A stretch of 64,000 bases of DNA. It comes from Planctomycetota bacterium (GTDB lineage Bacteria > Planctomycetota > Phycisphaerae > Phycisphaerales > Phycisphaeraceae). The notes below the pieces were generated by a model, which saw only the letters and a list, made by a program, of their open reading frames with translations, was not told the DNA's origin and searched no databases. This document shows positions 37,702 through 46,897 of the stretch, one piece after another. The position numbers and the translations under genes were made by a program. The first letter of the stretch is position 1. Each line of letters opens with the position of its first letter. The DNA is taken from positions 124,001 through 188,000 of the forward strand of contig JAJRXX010000062.1 of the NCBI GenBank assembly GCA_024276075.1, in the 5' to 3' direction.

Positions 37702-40014
37702 TCACAAGTACCCCTCCGCGCGCATGGCGTGCAGTATCTGGTTGACGATCGGCGCCGCCACCGCCCCGCCGCTGCCGCCGTATTCCACAACCACCGCCAC
37801 GACGAAATCGGGTCGCGGCGACCCGGGTCGCTGGACTAAGCACAGCGTCCACGCGTGATCGCCTCGTCTGACGATACGGTCCACCTCCCGGTTAAACCGC
37901 CCGTCTCTATCCTCGTCGAGCCACAAGGGCACACCCTGAGCCGTACCGCTCTTGGCAAAAATGCGCACCGACTCGATGTTAAATACCGGCTCGTGCCTCA
38001 ATAGTGTCAGGCTGTGTACCGAGCCATACGGTTTGGTGACCGCGTCCTCCAGCCCCCCCATCGCCGCCTCGACGCCACGCGGGTCGAGTTCCAGATCATA
38101 CCCGTCTTGCCCTTCGACACGATCGCCCAGCATGACCAAGTTCGGACTAATCGCGTATCCCCCACGCGCCAGTGCCGCGTAGGCGCCGGCAGCTTGTAGG
38201 GGCGTCCAACGGATCGGCCCCTGCCCGATGCCCATGAAAATCGCATCGGCGACACTTAGGTTCACCACGCTGCCGTATCCCTGTGCGCCAAGCTTCGGCA
38301 GGTCGCCGCGAACCTCTTCAGCCAGCCCGCATCCCGTCGATCGCCCCAGCCCAAAACGGTCATACCACCCCACCAAGCCCCCGCTCAAACGCCGACCCAG
38401 GGTATAGAAGAAAATGTTGCAGCTACGCGCGATGGCTTCCCGGCCAGCGAGTGGGCCGTGCGTTGAGTTGAAAGACTTGTATATCCAACAGCGGTAGCGG
38501 TCGTTGTGATTCGGGTCCAGGTGGCCGTTGCATTCGATTGTTTCGCCCCCACTGATCTTGCCGTCGGTCATCGCAGCGGCCAACACCAGCGGCTTTACGG
38601 TCGAGCCGGGTTGGTACGGCCGGGACACGGTGCGATTCAAAAAGGGTTGATTCTCATGGTCTCTCCATACCGAGCCGGGGTCGTCGCGCAGTTGTTGCAG
38701 GCTAAACCCGGGCACACTGACTGCTGCGAGTACCTGGCTCTGCTGCACGTCGAGCACCACGGCGGCACCGTTGAGTGTCTGGCCCGGCTGCGGCTCCAAC
38801 GGGTCGGGACGCGGACCGTCGTGGTGCCAAGGCTGGACTCTCATCAACCCGAACGCCGGCGCCATGATCGCCTGTAAGCGTGCCTGGAGTTGGATGTCAA
38901 CCGTTAATACCACATCGCCGCCGCCGAGCGGCTCGATGCGTTGCTGCTGATCGGTGTCGAGGTGTCTGACGACTTGGCCTCGCACGCCACGGAGCCGATC
39001 CTCCTGAGATTTTTCCATACCCCACCAGCCCACCGCGTCTCCAGGCAGGTAGCCGCCCAGGTCCATGCCCGCGCCGGCGGTGCCGCCATCGGGTCGGCGA
39101 AACGGCCGCCGTTGCACGTCTTCCTTCCAAACATTGCGCAGTGCCCCGATAAAGTGTGTCCCCACGCCGTTGACAGCCACCTCAATCGGCGTGTCCCTGC
39201 GTAGCGGACCGGGCAGGGTGTTACGCTCGACCAGCAGCGTCATATTTTGTAGCGGGTAGTAGCGGCTGCGCGACGGCTCGACGCTTACCTGACGCCACAC
39301 CGCCATCCCGGGGTCGTCCGCTGCCGCCGCGATTAGGCTCTGAAACCGTATCAACGCCAAATGGTCGACGCCCTTGAGTAACGGGTGCGCCGCCGTCTGC
39401 TCGCTGATCGGCTGTGCCACCTCAATCAGTGAGATCGGCTCGCCCTCCTCCTCCATGCGCAGTTGCAATCGCCGATCCCACACCGTGCTGGCGATCTGCT
39501 TGACGCGGCGGACGATCGTAGCCTTTCGTTGTTCGAGTTCGTGGCGATCGATACCCCCCTCTCGGCACAGCGTCTGCCAGAGCTTCTCAACCTGCTGGTC
39601 GTACGGCCGCTGGTACTGCTCGATGAGCACTTGGCGGTCTTGCTCGTGGAATTGCACCCAGTGGGTCTTGTTGGCTTTGTAGGCATCCCGCCGTGCGCGT
39701 GTATAAGCCCAATCGCCGGTGAGTACCGCGTAGCGCACGCAGACGTCGTCGCTTGGCCGATCCGCTGCCAACACCCGCATACGCCGGTCAAGGATGCGCC
39801 CCCTGGCTGTGGGAATCAACCGTCTGTGCACCAGCGCCGCCTCCGCACGCCCCCGCCAGACCGCGCCCTCCACGATGGTCAGCCGTGCCATCTGGACGAT
39901 CAGCACCACCGCCGCCACCAACGCACCGCTACCCACCAGTATCAACCGGCGCTGGAACATGCTGGGCACCAGCCGGCTCAACAAAAATTGACCTCGGAAT
40001 TTAGATCGCTTCAC
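37702..40014 (-). CDS. mrdA: Penicillin-binding protein 2 (transpeptidase)
   Basis: 770 residues from GTG 40014. One N-terminal membrane helix (LILVGSGALVAAVVLIVQMA) and a PBP dimerisation domain starting TARGRILDRRMRVLA. The transpeptidase motifs are complete: PGSTVKPL with the active Ser near residue 466, SCN in IARSCNIFFYTLG, and KSGT in FAKSGTAQG. The region 90-220 is a charged, coiled-coil-like insert not found in E. coli PBP2, making the protein about 140 residues longer. It cross-links peptidoglycan with RodA. First gene of the four-gene operon; repeat C3 lies upstream. Confidence 0.93.
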   Translation of the reverse strand: MKRSKFRGQFLLSRLVPSMFQRRLILVGSGALVAAVVLIVQMARLTIVEGAVWRGRAEAALVHRRLIPTARGRILDRRMRVLAADRPSDDVCVRYAVLTGDWAYTRARRDAYKANKTHWVQFHEQDRQVLIEQYQRPYDQQVEKLWQTLCREGGIDRHELEQRKATIVRRVKQIASTVWDRRLQLRMEEEGEPISLIEVAQPISEQTAAHPLLKGVDHLALIRFQSLIAAAADDPGMAVWRQVSVEPSRSRYYPLQNMTLLVERNTLPGPLRRDTPIEVAVNGVGTHFIGALRNVWKEDVQRRPFRRPDGGTAGAGMDLGGYLPGDAVGWWGMEKSQEDRLRGVRGQVVRHLDTDQQQRIEPLGGGDVVLTVDIQLQARLQAIMAPAFGLMRVQPWHHDGPRPDPLEPQPGQTLNGAAVVLDVQQSQVLAAVSVPGFSLQQLRDDPGSVWRDHENQPFLNRTVSRPYQPGSTVKPLVLAAAMTDGKISGGETIECNGHLDPNHNDRYRCWIYKSFNSTHGPLAGREAIARSCNIFFYTLGRRLSGGLVGWYDRFGLGRSTGCGLAEEVRGDLPKLGAQGYGSVVNLSVADAIFMGIGQGPIRWTPLQAAGAYAALARGGYAISPNLVMLGDRVEGQDGYDLELDPRGVEAAMGGLEDAVTKPYGSVHSLTLLRHEPVFNIESVRIFAKSGTAQGVPLWLDEDRDGRFNREVDRIVRRGDHAWTLCLVQRPGSPRPDFVVAVVVEYGGSGGAVAAPIVNQILHAMRAEGYL

Positions 40015-40089
40015 GCCCTTGCCTCATTCCTATTGACATGACACCGATTATAAGCCCCGACCCCCTGGTGCGTGCAGCACCCACGCCTA

Positions 40090-40215
40090 ATTACAAAAAC
40101 CCTCTCCCCTTAGGGGAGAGGCAGGGTGAGGGGTAAAAGTCTCGTAAATCATGAACGCTCGACCCTCCCCTTGCCCTCTCCATGAAAGGGAGGGGGAATT
40201 ATTAAGCCGACTCTA
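40090..40215. mobile_element. Family C element, copy C3
   Basis: About 126 bp. Hairpins CCTCTCCCCTTAGGGGAGAGG and CCCTCTCCATGAAAGGGAGGG flank the linker GTAAATCATGAACGCTCG. The right end reads TAGAGTCGGCTTAATAATTC on the minus strand and lies three bases beyond the TGA stop of the EEP gene. Confidence 0.8.
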
Positions 40216-40218
40216 GAA

Positions 40219-41247
40219 TCATGGCTCGGCGGGAACGCGCCGCGACCAGGTATCGGCTTGGGCCTGAGCCGCGGCGAGCCGATCCAGGTCAAATACCGCG
40301 ATGACCGGCGCGTGATCCGAGCCCTTGAGCAACTGCTTGTCCAATACCACCCGGGCAGACCCCGCGACTACCGCATGAGCCATGGCTTTGCTGGCAAGGA
40401 TGTAGTCAATCGTGCTGCGGTACGGCTTTTTCAGATATGTAACCCGCTGCTGCGCGGGTAATTTCGCGTGCAGGTCGACTAGCAACGGCGCACCATCTCC
40501 AGACGCCCCGCCATCCCCAACGGGATCAAGCAGCGCCCGAAGCGGTGCGCTATCGGGAACGTCGTTGAGATCGCCGATCAATATGGCCATGGCCGACGCG
40601 GGTCGATCCGCAAACGAGTTTTGGATGATTCGCCTTGCCGTGACCGCCTCCGCCAGCCGCCGTGCCGCTGATTTTGGGTCGTTGCGCGACGACCGTTTGC
40701 TCTTGAAATGCACGACGAACACGTCGAGTACCGCATCGGGCGCCACCTGTATACGCACCTGCATCAGGTCACGCGCAAATCGCTTGCCCGCCGCCGGCCC
40801 ATCCGTCACGTCTAAATCAATAAACCGGTGGCTGGTGACGCTGACAATCGGCCTTCGGCTGATTAACGCCAAATTTAGCCCAAACCGGGAATTGGTCTGC
40901 CCGACTACGACATACCGGTACCCCATATTGCGCAGGTACTCCCTGACAACGGATCGCAGGAAACCCTCGCTCTCCACCTCCTGTAGTGCCACGAGGTCGG
41001 CGTCTAGGCGGCGCAGCACCGCGACGATTTGTTTGATCTGCTTGGGGGTCTTGGCCGACGTCCGCTCGTCTTGGATGTAGGGGTCGTTGTGCTCGTCCAA
41101 CAGATTCTGCACGTTGTACGTGGCAACCGTCAGCATCGCGGGCGCTGGTGCGCCGTTTTGCCCAAGCGCAACGGTCTGCCCAAGGACCAGCAGCCACACA
41201 CACAGCAGTCGTCGTGCAATTAGACAGCCATCCCGGTCGTGCGTCAT
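40219..41247 (-). CDS. Exported endonuclease/exonuclease/phosphatase-family protein
   Basis: 342 residues with a signal peptide (RRLLCVWLLVLGQTVALGQ). EEP-fold motifs: VATYNVQNLLDEHND, LVALQEVESEGFL (metal-binding Glu), VVHFKSKRSSRND, MAILIGDLNDVPDS (catalytic Asp/Asn) and the closing KGSDHAPVIAVFDL (Asp-His pair). Probably an extracytoplasmic nuclease or phosphodiesterase; the fold does not fix the substrate. It lies 48 bp downstream of... on the same strand as aspS, which precedes it, so the two may share a transcript. Confidence 0.88.
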   Translation of the reverse strand: MTHDRDGCLIARRLLCVWLLVLGQTVALGQNGAPAPAMLTVATYNVQNLLDEHNDPYIQDERTSAKTPKQIKQIVAVLRRLDADLVALQEVESEGFLRSVVREYLRNMGYRYVVVGQTNSRFGLNLALISRRPIVSVTSHRFIDLDVTDGPAAGKRFARDLMQVRIQVAPDAVLDVFVVHFKSKRSSRNDPKSAARRLAEAVTARRIIQNSFADRPASAMAILIGDLNDVPDSAPLRALLDPVGDGGASGDGAPLLVDLHAKLPAQQRVTYLKKPYRSTIDYILASKAMAHAVVAGSARVVLDKQLLKGSDHAPVIAVFDLDRLAAAQAQADTWSRRVPAEP

Positions 41248-41294
41248 GGAAATTCACTCGTGTACGCCGGTGTGTAGGGCATCGCCCGGCAAAC

Positions 41295-43091
41295 TCAACC
41301 CGTCCCGACAACCACAGCCGGCTTCGGGGGCAGTGCCAATCGCAAATGAAGCTCACGCAACTGAGCGTCGTCGACCAGCGACGGTGCTTCGGTCATCAGG
41401 TCGGCGCCGTTTTGCGTCTTGGGAAACGCGATCACGTCGCGGATGTTGTTCGTACCGACCAGGTGCATCATGATCCGGTCGAGCCCCAGGGCAATGCCGC
41501 CGTGCGGCGGGGCACCGTGCTTGAGCGCGTCGAGCAGGAACCCGAACTTTGCCCGTGCCGCCGATTCGTCGATCCCCAACAGCTTGAACACCTGCATCTG
41601 CACCTCGGACTGATGGATACGGATCGACCCACCGCCAAGCTCTGAGCCGTTGAGGATGATGTCGTACGCCTGCGACCGCACCGCTGCCGGATCGGTCTCG
41701 AGTAATTCCATATCCTCTGAACACGGCGCGGTGAACGGGTGGTGGAGGCTGTCCCACCGCTTCTGGTCCTCGTTCCACTCGACAGCCGGAAAGTCCACGA
41801 CCCACAGCCAGCGCCATTGGCCTTCCTCGATCAGGTCACGCTCACGGGCCATCTTGATCCGCAACTCACCAAGTACCCGGTGCACGATCTTCGACCGGTC
41901 AGCCCCGAAGCACAGCAGGTCGCCCTGCTTTGCGCCCATCCGCTCGATCAGCTCACCCGCAACGGGTGCGAGAAACTTCGCGATGCCGGTTTCGAGCTTG
42001 TCGGGGCCAGCGACTTTCGTCACGGCTAGACCCTTAGCACCGAAACCCTTTGCCCAGTCAGCGAGCCCATCGGTTTCCTTGCGCGTCATGGTCCCGCCCC
42101 CGGGCACGCAGATACCCTTGACCGTCCCATCACCCGACGCCAAGCCCAACGCGCCTTTAAACACGCCGAAGTCCGTCTTGCCAGCGATATCGCCCAGGTC
42201 GATCAGTTCCATGCCGAACCGCGTGTCGGGTCGATCGGTGCCGAACCGGCTGATCGCCTCGTTGTAGCTCATCCGCGGGATGTCACCCACTTCCACTTCA
42301 AGCACCTCGCTCCACACCCGCCGTACCAAGCCCTCGATCAACGCCATGACATCCTGCGCCTCGACGAAGCTCATCTCCAGGTCCAACTGCGTAAACTCCG
42401 CCTGCCTGTCAGCACGCGGGTCCTCGTCGCGGAAGCACCGCACGATCTGCACGTACCGCTCGATCCCCCCAGCCATGAGTATCTGCTTAAAGAGCTGCGG
42501 GCTCTGAGGCAGTGCATAAAACTCGCCCGGCTGAAGCCTGCTGGGCACCAGGAAATCGCGTGCACCCTCCGGCGTCGACTTACACAGAAACGGCGTCTCC
42601 ACCTCATAAAATCCGTGCTCGTCAAAGTAATCTCGCATGATCTTGGTCACGCGATGGCGTGCCTTGAGGATATGCACCATCCGGGGCCGACGCAGGTCGA
42701 TGTACCGGTATTTCAGGCGCACTTCTTCGCCCACGCGCCCCGCCTCGTCGGGTGTGAACGGCGGAGCCTGAGTCTTATTCAAAACCTCGACGCGTGTCGC
42801 CTGCACCTCGATCTGCCCTGTGACGAGCTTCGGGTTTGCCATACCCGACTCACGCCCCACGCACTGACCCTCGACCCAGACGACGTCTTCGTTACGCAGC
42901 TTGTCCGCCGCCGCGTGGGCCTGAGCGTGCTCGGGGTGGAAGACGATCTGCGTCACCCCTTCCCGGTCGCGCAGGTCGATGAAGATGACCCCGCCGTGGT
43001 CGCGGTAGCTGTTGACCCAGCCCGCCAAGCTGACCGTTTGGCCAACGTGTTCATCCCGTAGCTCGCCGCAATTGTTTGTTCGTACTGGCAT
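41295..43091 (-). CDS. aspS: Aspartyl-tRNA synthetase, probably non-discriminating
   Basis: 598 residues of bacterial-type AspRS with anticodon-binding OB fold, class II core and inserted GAD domain. Class II motifs include FLCKSTPEGARDFLVPSR, FRDEDPRADRQAEFTQLD and ALGLDRIMMHLVG. His32 (YRDHGGVIF) and Gly83 (GRESGMANPK) match the pair that marks non-discriminating enzymes such as that of Pseudomonas, which charge both tRNA-Asp and tRNA-Asn with Asp (family knowledge). If so, Asn-tRNA must be finished by GatCAB. Precedes the EEP gene by 47 bp on the same strand. Confidence 0.97.
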   Translation of the reverse strand: MPVRTNNCGELRDEHVGQTVSLAGWVNSYRDHGGVIFIDLRDREGVTQIVFHPEHAQAHAAADKLRNEDVVWVEGQCVGRESGMANPKLVTGQIEVQATRVEVLNKTQAPPFTPDEAGRVGEEVRLKYRYIDLRRPRMVHILKARHRVTKIMRDYFDEHGFYEVETPFLCKSTPEGARDFLVPSRLQPGEFYALPQSPQLFKQILMAGGIERYVQIVRCFRDEDPRADRQAEFTQLDLEMSFVEAQDVMALIEGLVRRVWSEVLEVEVGDIPRMSYNEAISRFGTDRPDTRFGMELIDLGDIAGKTDFGVFKGALGLASGDGTVKGICVPGGGTMTRKETDGLADWAKGFGAKGLAVTKVAGPDKLETGIAKFLAPVAGELIERMGAKQGDLLCFGADRSKIVHRVLGELRIKMARERDLIEEGQWRWLWVVDFPAVEWNEDQKRWDSLHHPFTAPCSEDMELLETDPAAVRSQAYDIILNGSELGGGSIRIHQSEVQMQVFKLLGIDESAARAKFGFLLDALKHGAPPHGGIALGLDRIMMHLVGTNNIRDVIAFPKTQNGADLMTEAPSLVDDAQLRELHLRLALPPKPAVVVGTG

Positions 43092-43263
43092 AAGCGATTA
43101 TCCGTCCATCACCGCTCGGTCGCGGGGGTCTGTCCAAAGATCAGCAATCATAACACCAGCCGGTGCGCTACTCCATCCGACCGTTTAACGGTACAATCAG
43201 GAGAATTCGCCAAACCTCAATGCCCAACGCCCTTGTCTCTTGTCTATGCCGCCACATGGCCGA

Positions 43264-44172
43264 ATGCTCACCATGACACAGACTTTAACCTCACTAAAAA
43301 ACACGATCCGCTTCACCCTGTGCGTCGCGACGGTTGTCATCCCGCAGATTGCCTGGGGGCTGACCATCACACCGACCATCACCGGCCTGATCGACCTCGA
43401 TAACGACGGGAGCATCCTCGACGAGACGGCTGTCATCGACCAAGCGATCCGCATCTGGGAGACCACCATCCCGACTAGCCGTGCATTTAGCTTGCAGGTT
43501 AACTTCCTTGATCAAGCAGCCACCGGCTCGGGCGTAGTCCTGGGAACCGATGCACAGCAAATCCCGAACACCGGCTTTATCCGTATCGACACCAACCCGG
43601 CCAACTCGCGTGGCTGGTTCGTCGACGACACCCCCAGCGAACACAGTGAGTTCACCCCCGACACGGATTTCGGGGCAGACCACCAGCACTACGTCGGGGG
43701 CTCAAGCACCGACTTCGACCTGCTCACGGTCGCGCTTCACGAGATCGGCCACGCACTGGGCTGGACTTTTCTCAATTTGAACCCAACGAGCAACCCACTC
43801 TACCTCGGGTTAATGGACCCGACCTTCGGCTCGTTCGTCAAAGGCACACGCGTACGCCTCACGTCGGGTACTTACGACGTCCCGCTAGACGGCGACGGTT
43901 TTACGATTGGCGAAGGCGGCTTGGGTAACAACCTCAGCCACATCTGGTTCGACCGACAGACGGGCGAAGGCATCCACACACTAATGAACAGCGGCCACGG
44001 GCCCGGCGAACGTTTCCTACCCGCCAACCCAGACATCCTGATGTTCCTGCACGCATTTGGCGACGAGGTCGTGCCCGTACCCGAGCCGACGGTGTTGAGC
44101 ACACTCGTGATGCTGTGCCTCATGGCCATGCCGACCCGAAATCGAGTTGTGAGATGCCGATCAAAGGTTTAA
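43264..44172 (+). CDS. Matrixin-like metalloprotease with PEP-CTERM-like tail
   Basis: 302 residues if started at ATG 43264; ATG 43246 and 43273 are also possible and none has a clear ribosome binding site. A signal peptide (NTIRFTLCVATVVIPQIAWG) precedes the mature protein. The zinc motif HEIGHALGW (His-Glu-x-x-His-x-x-Gly) and LMNSGHGPG with a possible third ligand region and Met turn indicate a matrixin/metzincin peptidase. The C-terminus PVPEPTVLSTLVMLCLMAM followed by a basic tail is a PEP-CTERM-type sorting signal, to be handled by an exosortase. Only a weak link to a particular substrate. Single-gene unit. Confidence 0.8.
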   Translation: MLTMTQTLTSLKNTIRFTLCVATVVIPQIAWGLTITPTITGLIDLDNDGSILDETAVIDQAIRIWETTIPTSRAFSLQVNFLDQAATGSGVVLGTDAQQIPNTGFIRIDTNPANSRGWFVDDTPSEHSEFTPDTDFGADHQHYVGGSSTDFDLLTVALHEIGHALGWTFLNLNPTSNPLYLGLMDPTFGSFVKGTRVRLTSGTYDVPLDGDGFTIGEGGLGNNLSHIWFDRQTGEGIHTLMNSGHGPGERFLPANPDILMFLHAFGDEVVPVPEPTVLSTLVMLCLMAMPTRNRVVRCRSKV

Positions 44173-44273
44173 AACCGCGATTGACAGGCAGCATCCAAAT
44201 TGAATTGATCTAGCCGCCCGTGACCCGTACCGGCGAGCCTGTTTGTGTTTGTAGTACTGGGTGGTAGGCGTTT

Positions 44274-44672
44274 ATGAATATTGATGTAACCACACCCGGA
44301 TTGCTGTTCCCAGCTATCACGCTGCTGCTACTGGCGTACACCAACCGTTTCCTGGGGCTGGCCACCCTGATCCGCAACCTCCACACCGCCTATAAGACCA
44401 ACCCCGACACGACCATCCTCAGCCAAATCGACAACCTCAGACACCGCGTCATACTCATCCGAAACATGCAAGCCCTGGGCATACTGAGTCTGTTGCTGTG
44501 CGTTTTGTGTATGTTCCTGCTGTTCGCCGGCCACGCCGAACTGGGCAAGTACGTCTTCGGCATCAGCTTGGTGCTGCTCATGGTTTCGCTTGGCCTATCG
44601 TTCCGCGAGATACACATTTCTGTCAACGCGCTGAACCTGCACCTGAAGGACCTGGAAAAAAACGACTCGTAA
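44274..44672 (+). CDS. DUF2721-family membrane protein
   Basis: 132 residues with three membrane helices: the first at LLFPAITLLLLAYTNRFL, the other two at ALGILSLLLCVLCMFLLFAG and YVFGISLVLLMVSLGLSFRE. The middle segment RVILIRNMQALGILS and the end REIHISVNALNLHLKDLE match the DUF2721 pattern, in which the short linker carries RN and the tail is SLxALxLHL-like. Function unknown for the family. Followed 36 bp later by another small membrane protein gene on the same strand. Confidence 0.8.
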   Translation: MNIDVTTPGLLFPAITLLLLAYTNRFLGLATLIRNLHTAYKTNPDTTILSQIDNLRHRVILIRNMQALGILSLLLCVLCMFLLFAGHAELGKYVFGISLVLLMVSLGLSFREIHISVNALNLHLKDLEKNDS

Positions 44673-44708
44673 CCATTCGAACCAGTCCGCCTAACGGGCC
44701 ACGACACC

Positions 44709-45275
44709 ATGACACGGTTCCATATCAGAAAAAGAGTCGTTCAACTCGCCGGCATGATTCTGTTCTTCGGCACGGGCTTGGTCCTGCTGCTCTTGGCGTC
44801 AACGTTCGACGCGCCAGAGACTATCACCGACGTATCGCAATACGCTGACATCCTGAAATGGCACGACATCTCGGGCCTGACCGACCATTTCCCGCGTCAA
44901 GTCCCGCCCGAAGCAACGGAAGCACGCATGTCGTTTAACGCAGGGTACCGCTACGGCGGCACACATCTCCAACTTTGGCTACGGCTGCCGCCCGGCCACG
45001 CCGCCGACATCCGCAAACAATACGACCACAAAGCCCTCTACCGATTCCAAGGCGGCAACCGGAAAATACACCGGGATCTGCCCGGCGGTGTGCCGACAAC
45101 CTTTTTCCGCACCAGCGGCACCGATACCGTCAAATTCCCCGACTCATTCACGATCCTGGTCCTGGGCTTCGACGAAGACGAAACAGCCGACAAGAAATGG
45201 GGGCACGTCGATACCTTCGGCCTAGCGATCAGCGAGACGACCTCCAAGGTCGTGTACTGGGCTGAGGCCTGGTAA
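44709..45275 (+). CDS. Membrane-anchored protein of unknown function
   Basis: 188 residues. One N-terminal helix (LAGMILFFGTGLVLLLLAST) anchors a soluble domain that would lie outside the cytoplasm. The domain contains FNAGYRYGGTHLQLWLRLPP and PDSFTILVLGFDEDET and ends KVVYWAEAW. I recognise no family or catalytic motif. It follows the DUF2721 gene by 36 bp and precedes a cupin gene by 47 bp, all in one direction, so the three are probably one unit. Confidence 0.65.
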   Translation: MTRFHIRKRVVQLAGMILFFGTGLVLLLLASTFDAPETITDVSQYADILKWHDISGLTDHFPRQVPPEATEARMSFNAGYRYGGTHLQLWLRLPPGHAADIRKQYDHKALYRFQGGNRKIHRDLPGGVPTTFFRTSGTDTVKFPDSFTILVLGFDEDETADKKWGHVDTFGLAISETTSKVVYWAEAW

Positions 45276-45322
45276 TCGCCCCGCTCCCACGACGCAATCA
45301 CCAATTAACTACCCTGTGCCAC

Positions 45323-45658
45323 ATGAAAGCCATCACTCTAGACCAATTGCCGCAAGAAGGGGTATCGCACAACCCGCAGATCCGTAAACGGGTCATGTTG
45401 CGACGCGGCGAGCTGCCGCACTTGGCGAATTTTTCACAAGCACGCTTCGCACCCGGCGACGTCGCCAACGCGCACGCACACAACAACATGTGGGAGGTGT
45501 TCTTCGTGGAATCGGGGCAAGGCGTCATCCGCGTTGACGGGCGTGAGCAGCCGCTGACCGCCGGCGTCTGCGTCTTGATCGAGCCAGGCGAACGCCACGA
45601 AGTCGCCAACACCGGTACCGTTGACTTGGTCATCACCTATTTCGGGATCAATGCCTGA
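45323..45658 (+). CDS. Single-domain cupin protein
   Basis: 111 residues. The first cupin motif FAPGDVANAHAHNNMWEVFFVESGQG and the second VCVLIEPGERHEVANTG keep the metal-binding His, His, Glu and final His of small cupins (sequence given in parts: AHAHNNMWEVFF; IEPGERHEV). Such proteins range from mannose-6-phosphate isomerase relatives to sensors; no substrate can be named. Probably the last gene of the 44274-45658 unit. Confidence 0.85.
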   Translation: MKAITLDQLPQEGVSHNPQIRKRVMLRRGELPHLANFSQARFAPGDVANAHAHNNMWEVFFVESGQGVIRVDGREQPLTAGVCVLIEPGERHEVANTGTVDLVITYFGINA

Positions 45659-45812
45659 CGCTTCCGACGCGCGCCTTCAACACAGGCACGGTGTCCAGGG
45701 TTGCTCAACAACTCATACGGATCACACTATTGATGATGTATACTTGCTTCACGCCACGCAGCTACGCCTACCAGCAAGCCCAGCCCACCGAACATCCCGG
45801 AGCCCCGCTGAT

Positions 45813-46013
45813 ATGTCTAGACCCAAATTAATTACCGTCATTGTGCTGGCTGTCCTAGCGGTTGTCATCTTATTTCAGAACATAGAAACGGGAGATACCA
45901 ATATCTTGTTTTGGACGGTTCCAGTTCCACGAGCATTGTTTTTCTTTTGTGCTGTGTTGCTGGGCTTCGCTGCCGGCGTACTAGTGACCAAGTCGTACCT
46001 AAAAAAACCGTGA
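45813..46013 (+). CDS. LapA-family small membrane protein
   Basis: 66 residues from ATG 45813, behind GGAGCCCC. Two helices, VIVLAVLAVVILFQNIET and ALFFFCAVLLGFAAGVLV, separated by ILFWTVPVPR: this is the LapA/DUF1049 pattern (QN, then LFW.V.....L). E. coli LapA assists lipopolysaccharide assembly with LapB. No lapB is adjacent. It starts 37 bp before ribE ends upstream spacing, in the same direction. Confidence 0.78.
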   Translation: MSRPKLITVIVLAVLAVVILFQNIETGDTNILFWTVPVPRALFFFCAVLLGFAAGVLVTKSYLKKP

Positions 46014-46050
46014 TACGCACTGCGTAACCCCACTCTGATAAACTAGCAAT

Positions 46051-46725
46051 ATGTTCACGGGTATCGTCCAAATCCTAGGCCGAATAGGCACGGTTCAACA
46101 GCGACCGTTCGGCATACACCTCACCATCGAGCACGACGGTTGGGACAACGGCACCCCATCGCCAGGCGATTCGGTCTGTATCAGTGGCGTCTGCCTGACC
46201 GTCGTGGAATCTACCCAACGGGTGCTGAGCTTTGACGTGGTGGCCGAGACACTTGCCAAGACCACGCTGGGCGATATTGAGCCGGGGCAAATGGTCAACC
46301 TCGAACCCGCACTCACGCCCAATACACCCATCGGCGGTCACTTTGTCCAAGGCCACATCGACGGCCTGGGCCAAATCACAGGCGTCCGCGCCGACACCGA
46401 CGACCGTCGGATCACCGTCGTGCCCGCTGTAGAGTCACCCGCAGTTGCTGCTGAACTGATGGAAGCCATCGTACCCAAGGGCTCGGTGGCCATCGACGGC
46501 GTGAGCCTGACCGTCGCGGCAGTAGATCGGTCGCAGTTCGAGGTGGCACTGATCCCGACGACGCTCGAACACACCACGCTCGGCCGCGCCAAGGTTGACG
46601 ACCGCGTGAACCTCGAAACCGACATCGTCAGCAAAACAGTAGTCCACTGGCTGCGGCAACGCTCCGCCTCGCAAACCAGCGTCTCCATGGACAACCTACG
46701 CAACGCGGGATTCTTGGGTCAATAA
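46051..46725 (+). CDS. ribE: Riboflavin synthase alpha chain
   Basis: 224 residues made of two lumazine-binding repeats: the first starts MFTGIVQILGRI with SVCISGVCLTVV, the second has GHIDGLGQITGVR and SVAIDGVSLTVAAVD. The N-terminal MFTGIV is diagnostic. The enzyme dismutates two molecules of 6,7-dimethyl-8-ribityllumazine into riboflavin. Other rib genes are not in the window and no FMN riboswitch precedes it. Slightly longer than E. coli RibC/RibE (213). Confidence 0.97.
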   Translation: MFTGIVQILGRIGTVQQRPFGIHLTIEHDGWDNGTPSPGDSVCISGVCLTVVESTQRVLSFDVVAETLAKTTLGDIEPGQMVNLEPALTPNTPIGGHFVQGHIDGLGQITGVRADTDDRRITVVPAVESPAVAAELMEAIVPKGSVAIDGVSLTVAAVDRSQFEVALIPTTLEHTTLGRAKVDDRVNLETDIVSKTVVHWLRQRSASQTSVSMDNLRNAGFLGQ

Positions 46726-46763
46726 AACAAACACATCGCCACGCCGGGGTAACGCCCCGCTGC

Positions 46764-46867
46764 TAGAACATTTTCAATTGACCTGCGGTGTACACAACGA
46801 GCCGCGACCGTCAGGGAGCGGTCAATTTGTTGCAACCAAACGCTATAGATGTGTTGAGAATGCGCTA
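46764..46867. mobile_element. Family D TIR element, copy D3
   Basis: 104 bp. Left end TAGAACATTTTCAATTGACC and right end (reverse strand) TAGCGCATTCTCAACACATC are imperfect inverted repeats around the core CCGCGACCGTCAGGGAGCGG (46801-46820). Lies between ribE and the convergent phosphatase gene. Confidence 0.75.
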
Positions 46868-46897
46868 GACGTCTTTAGATTTTGAACTGATCCCCGG

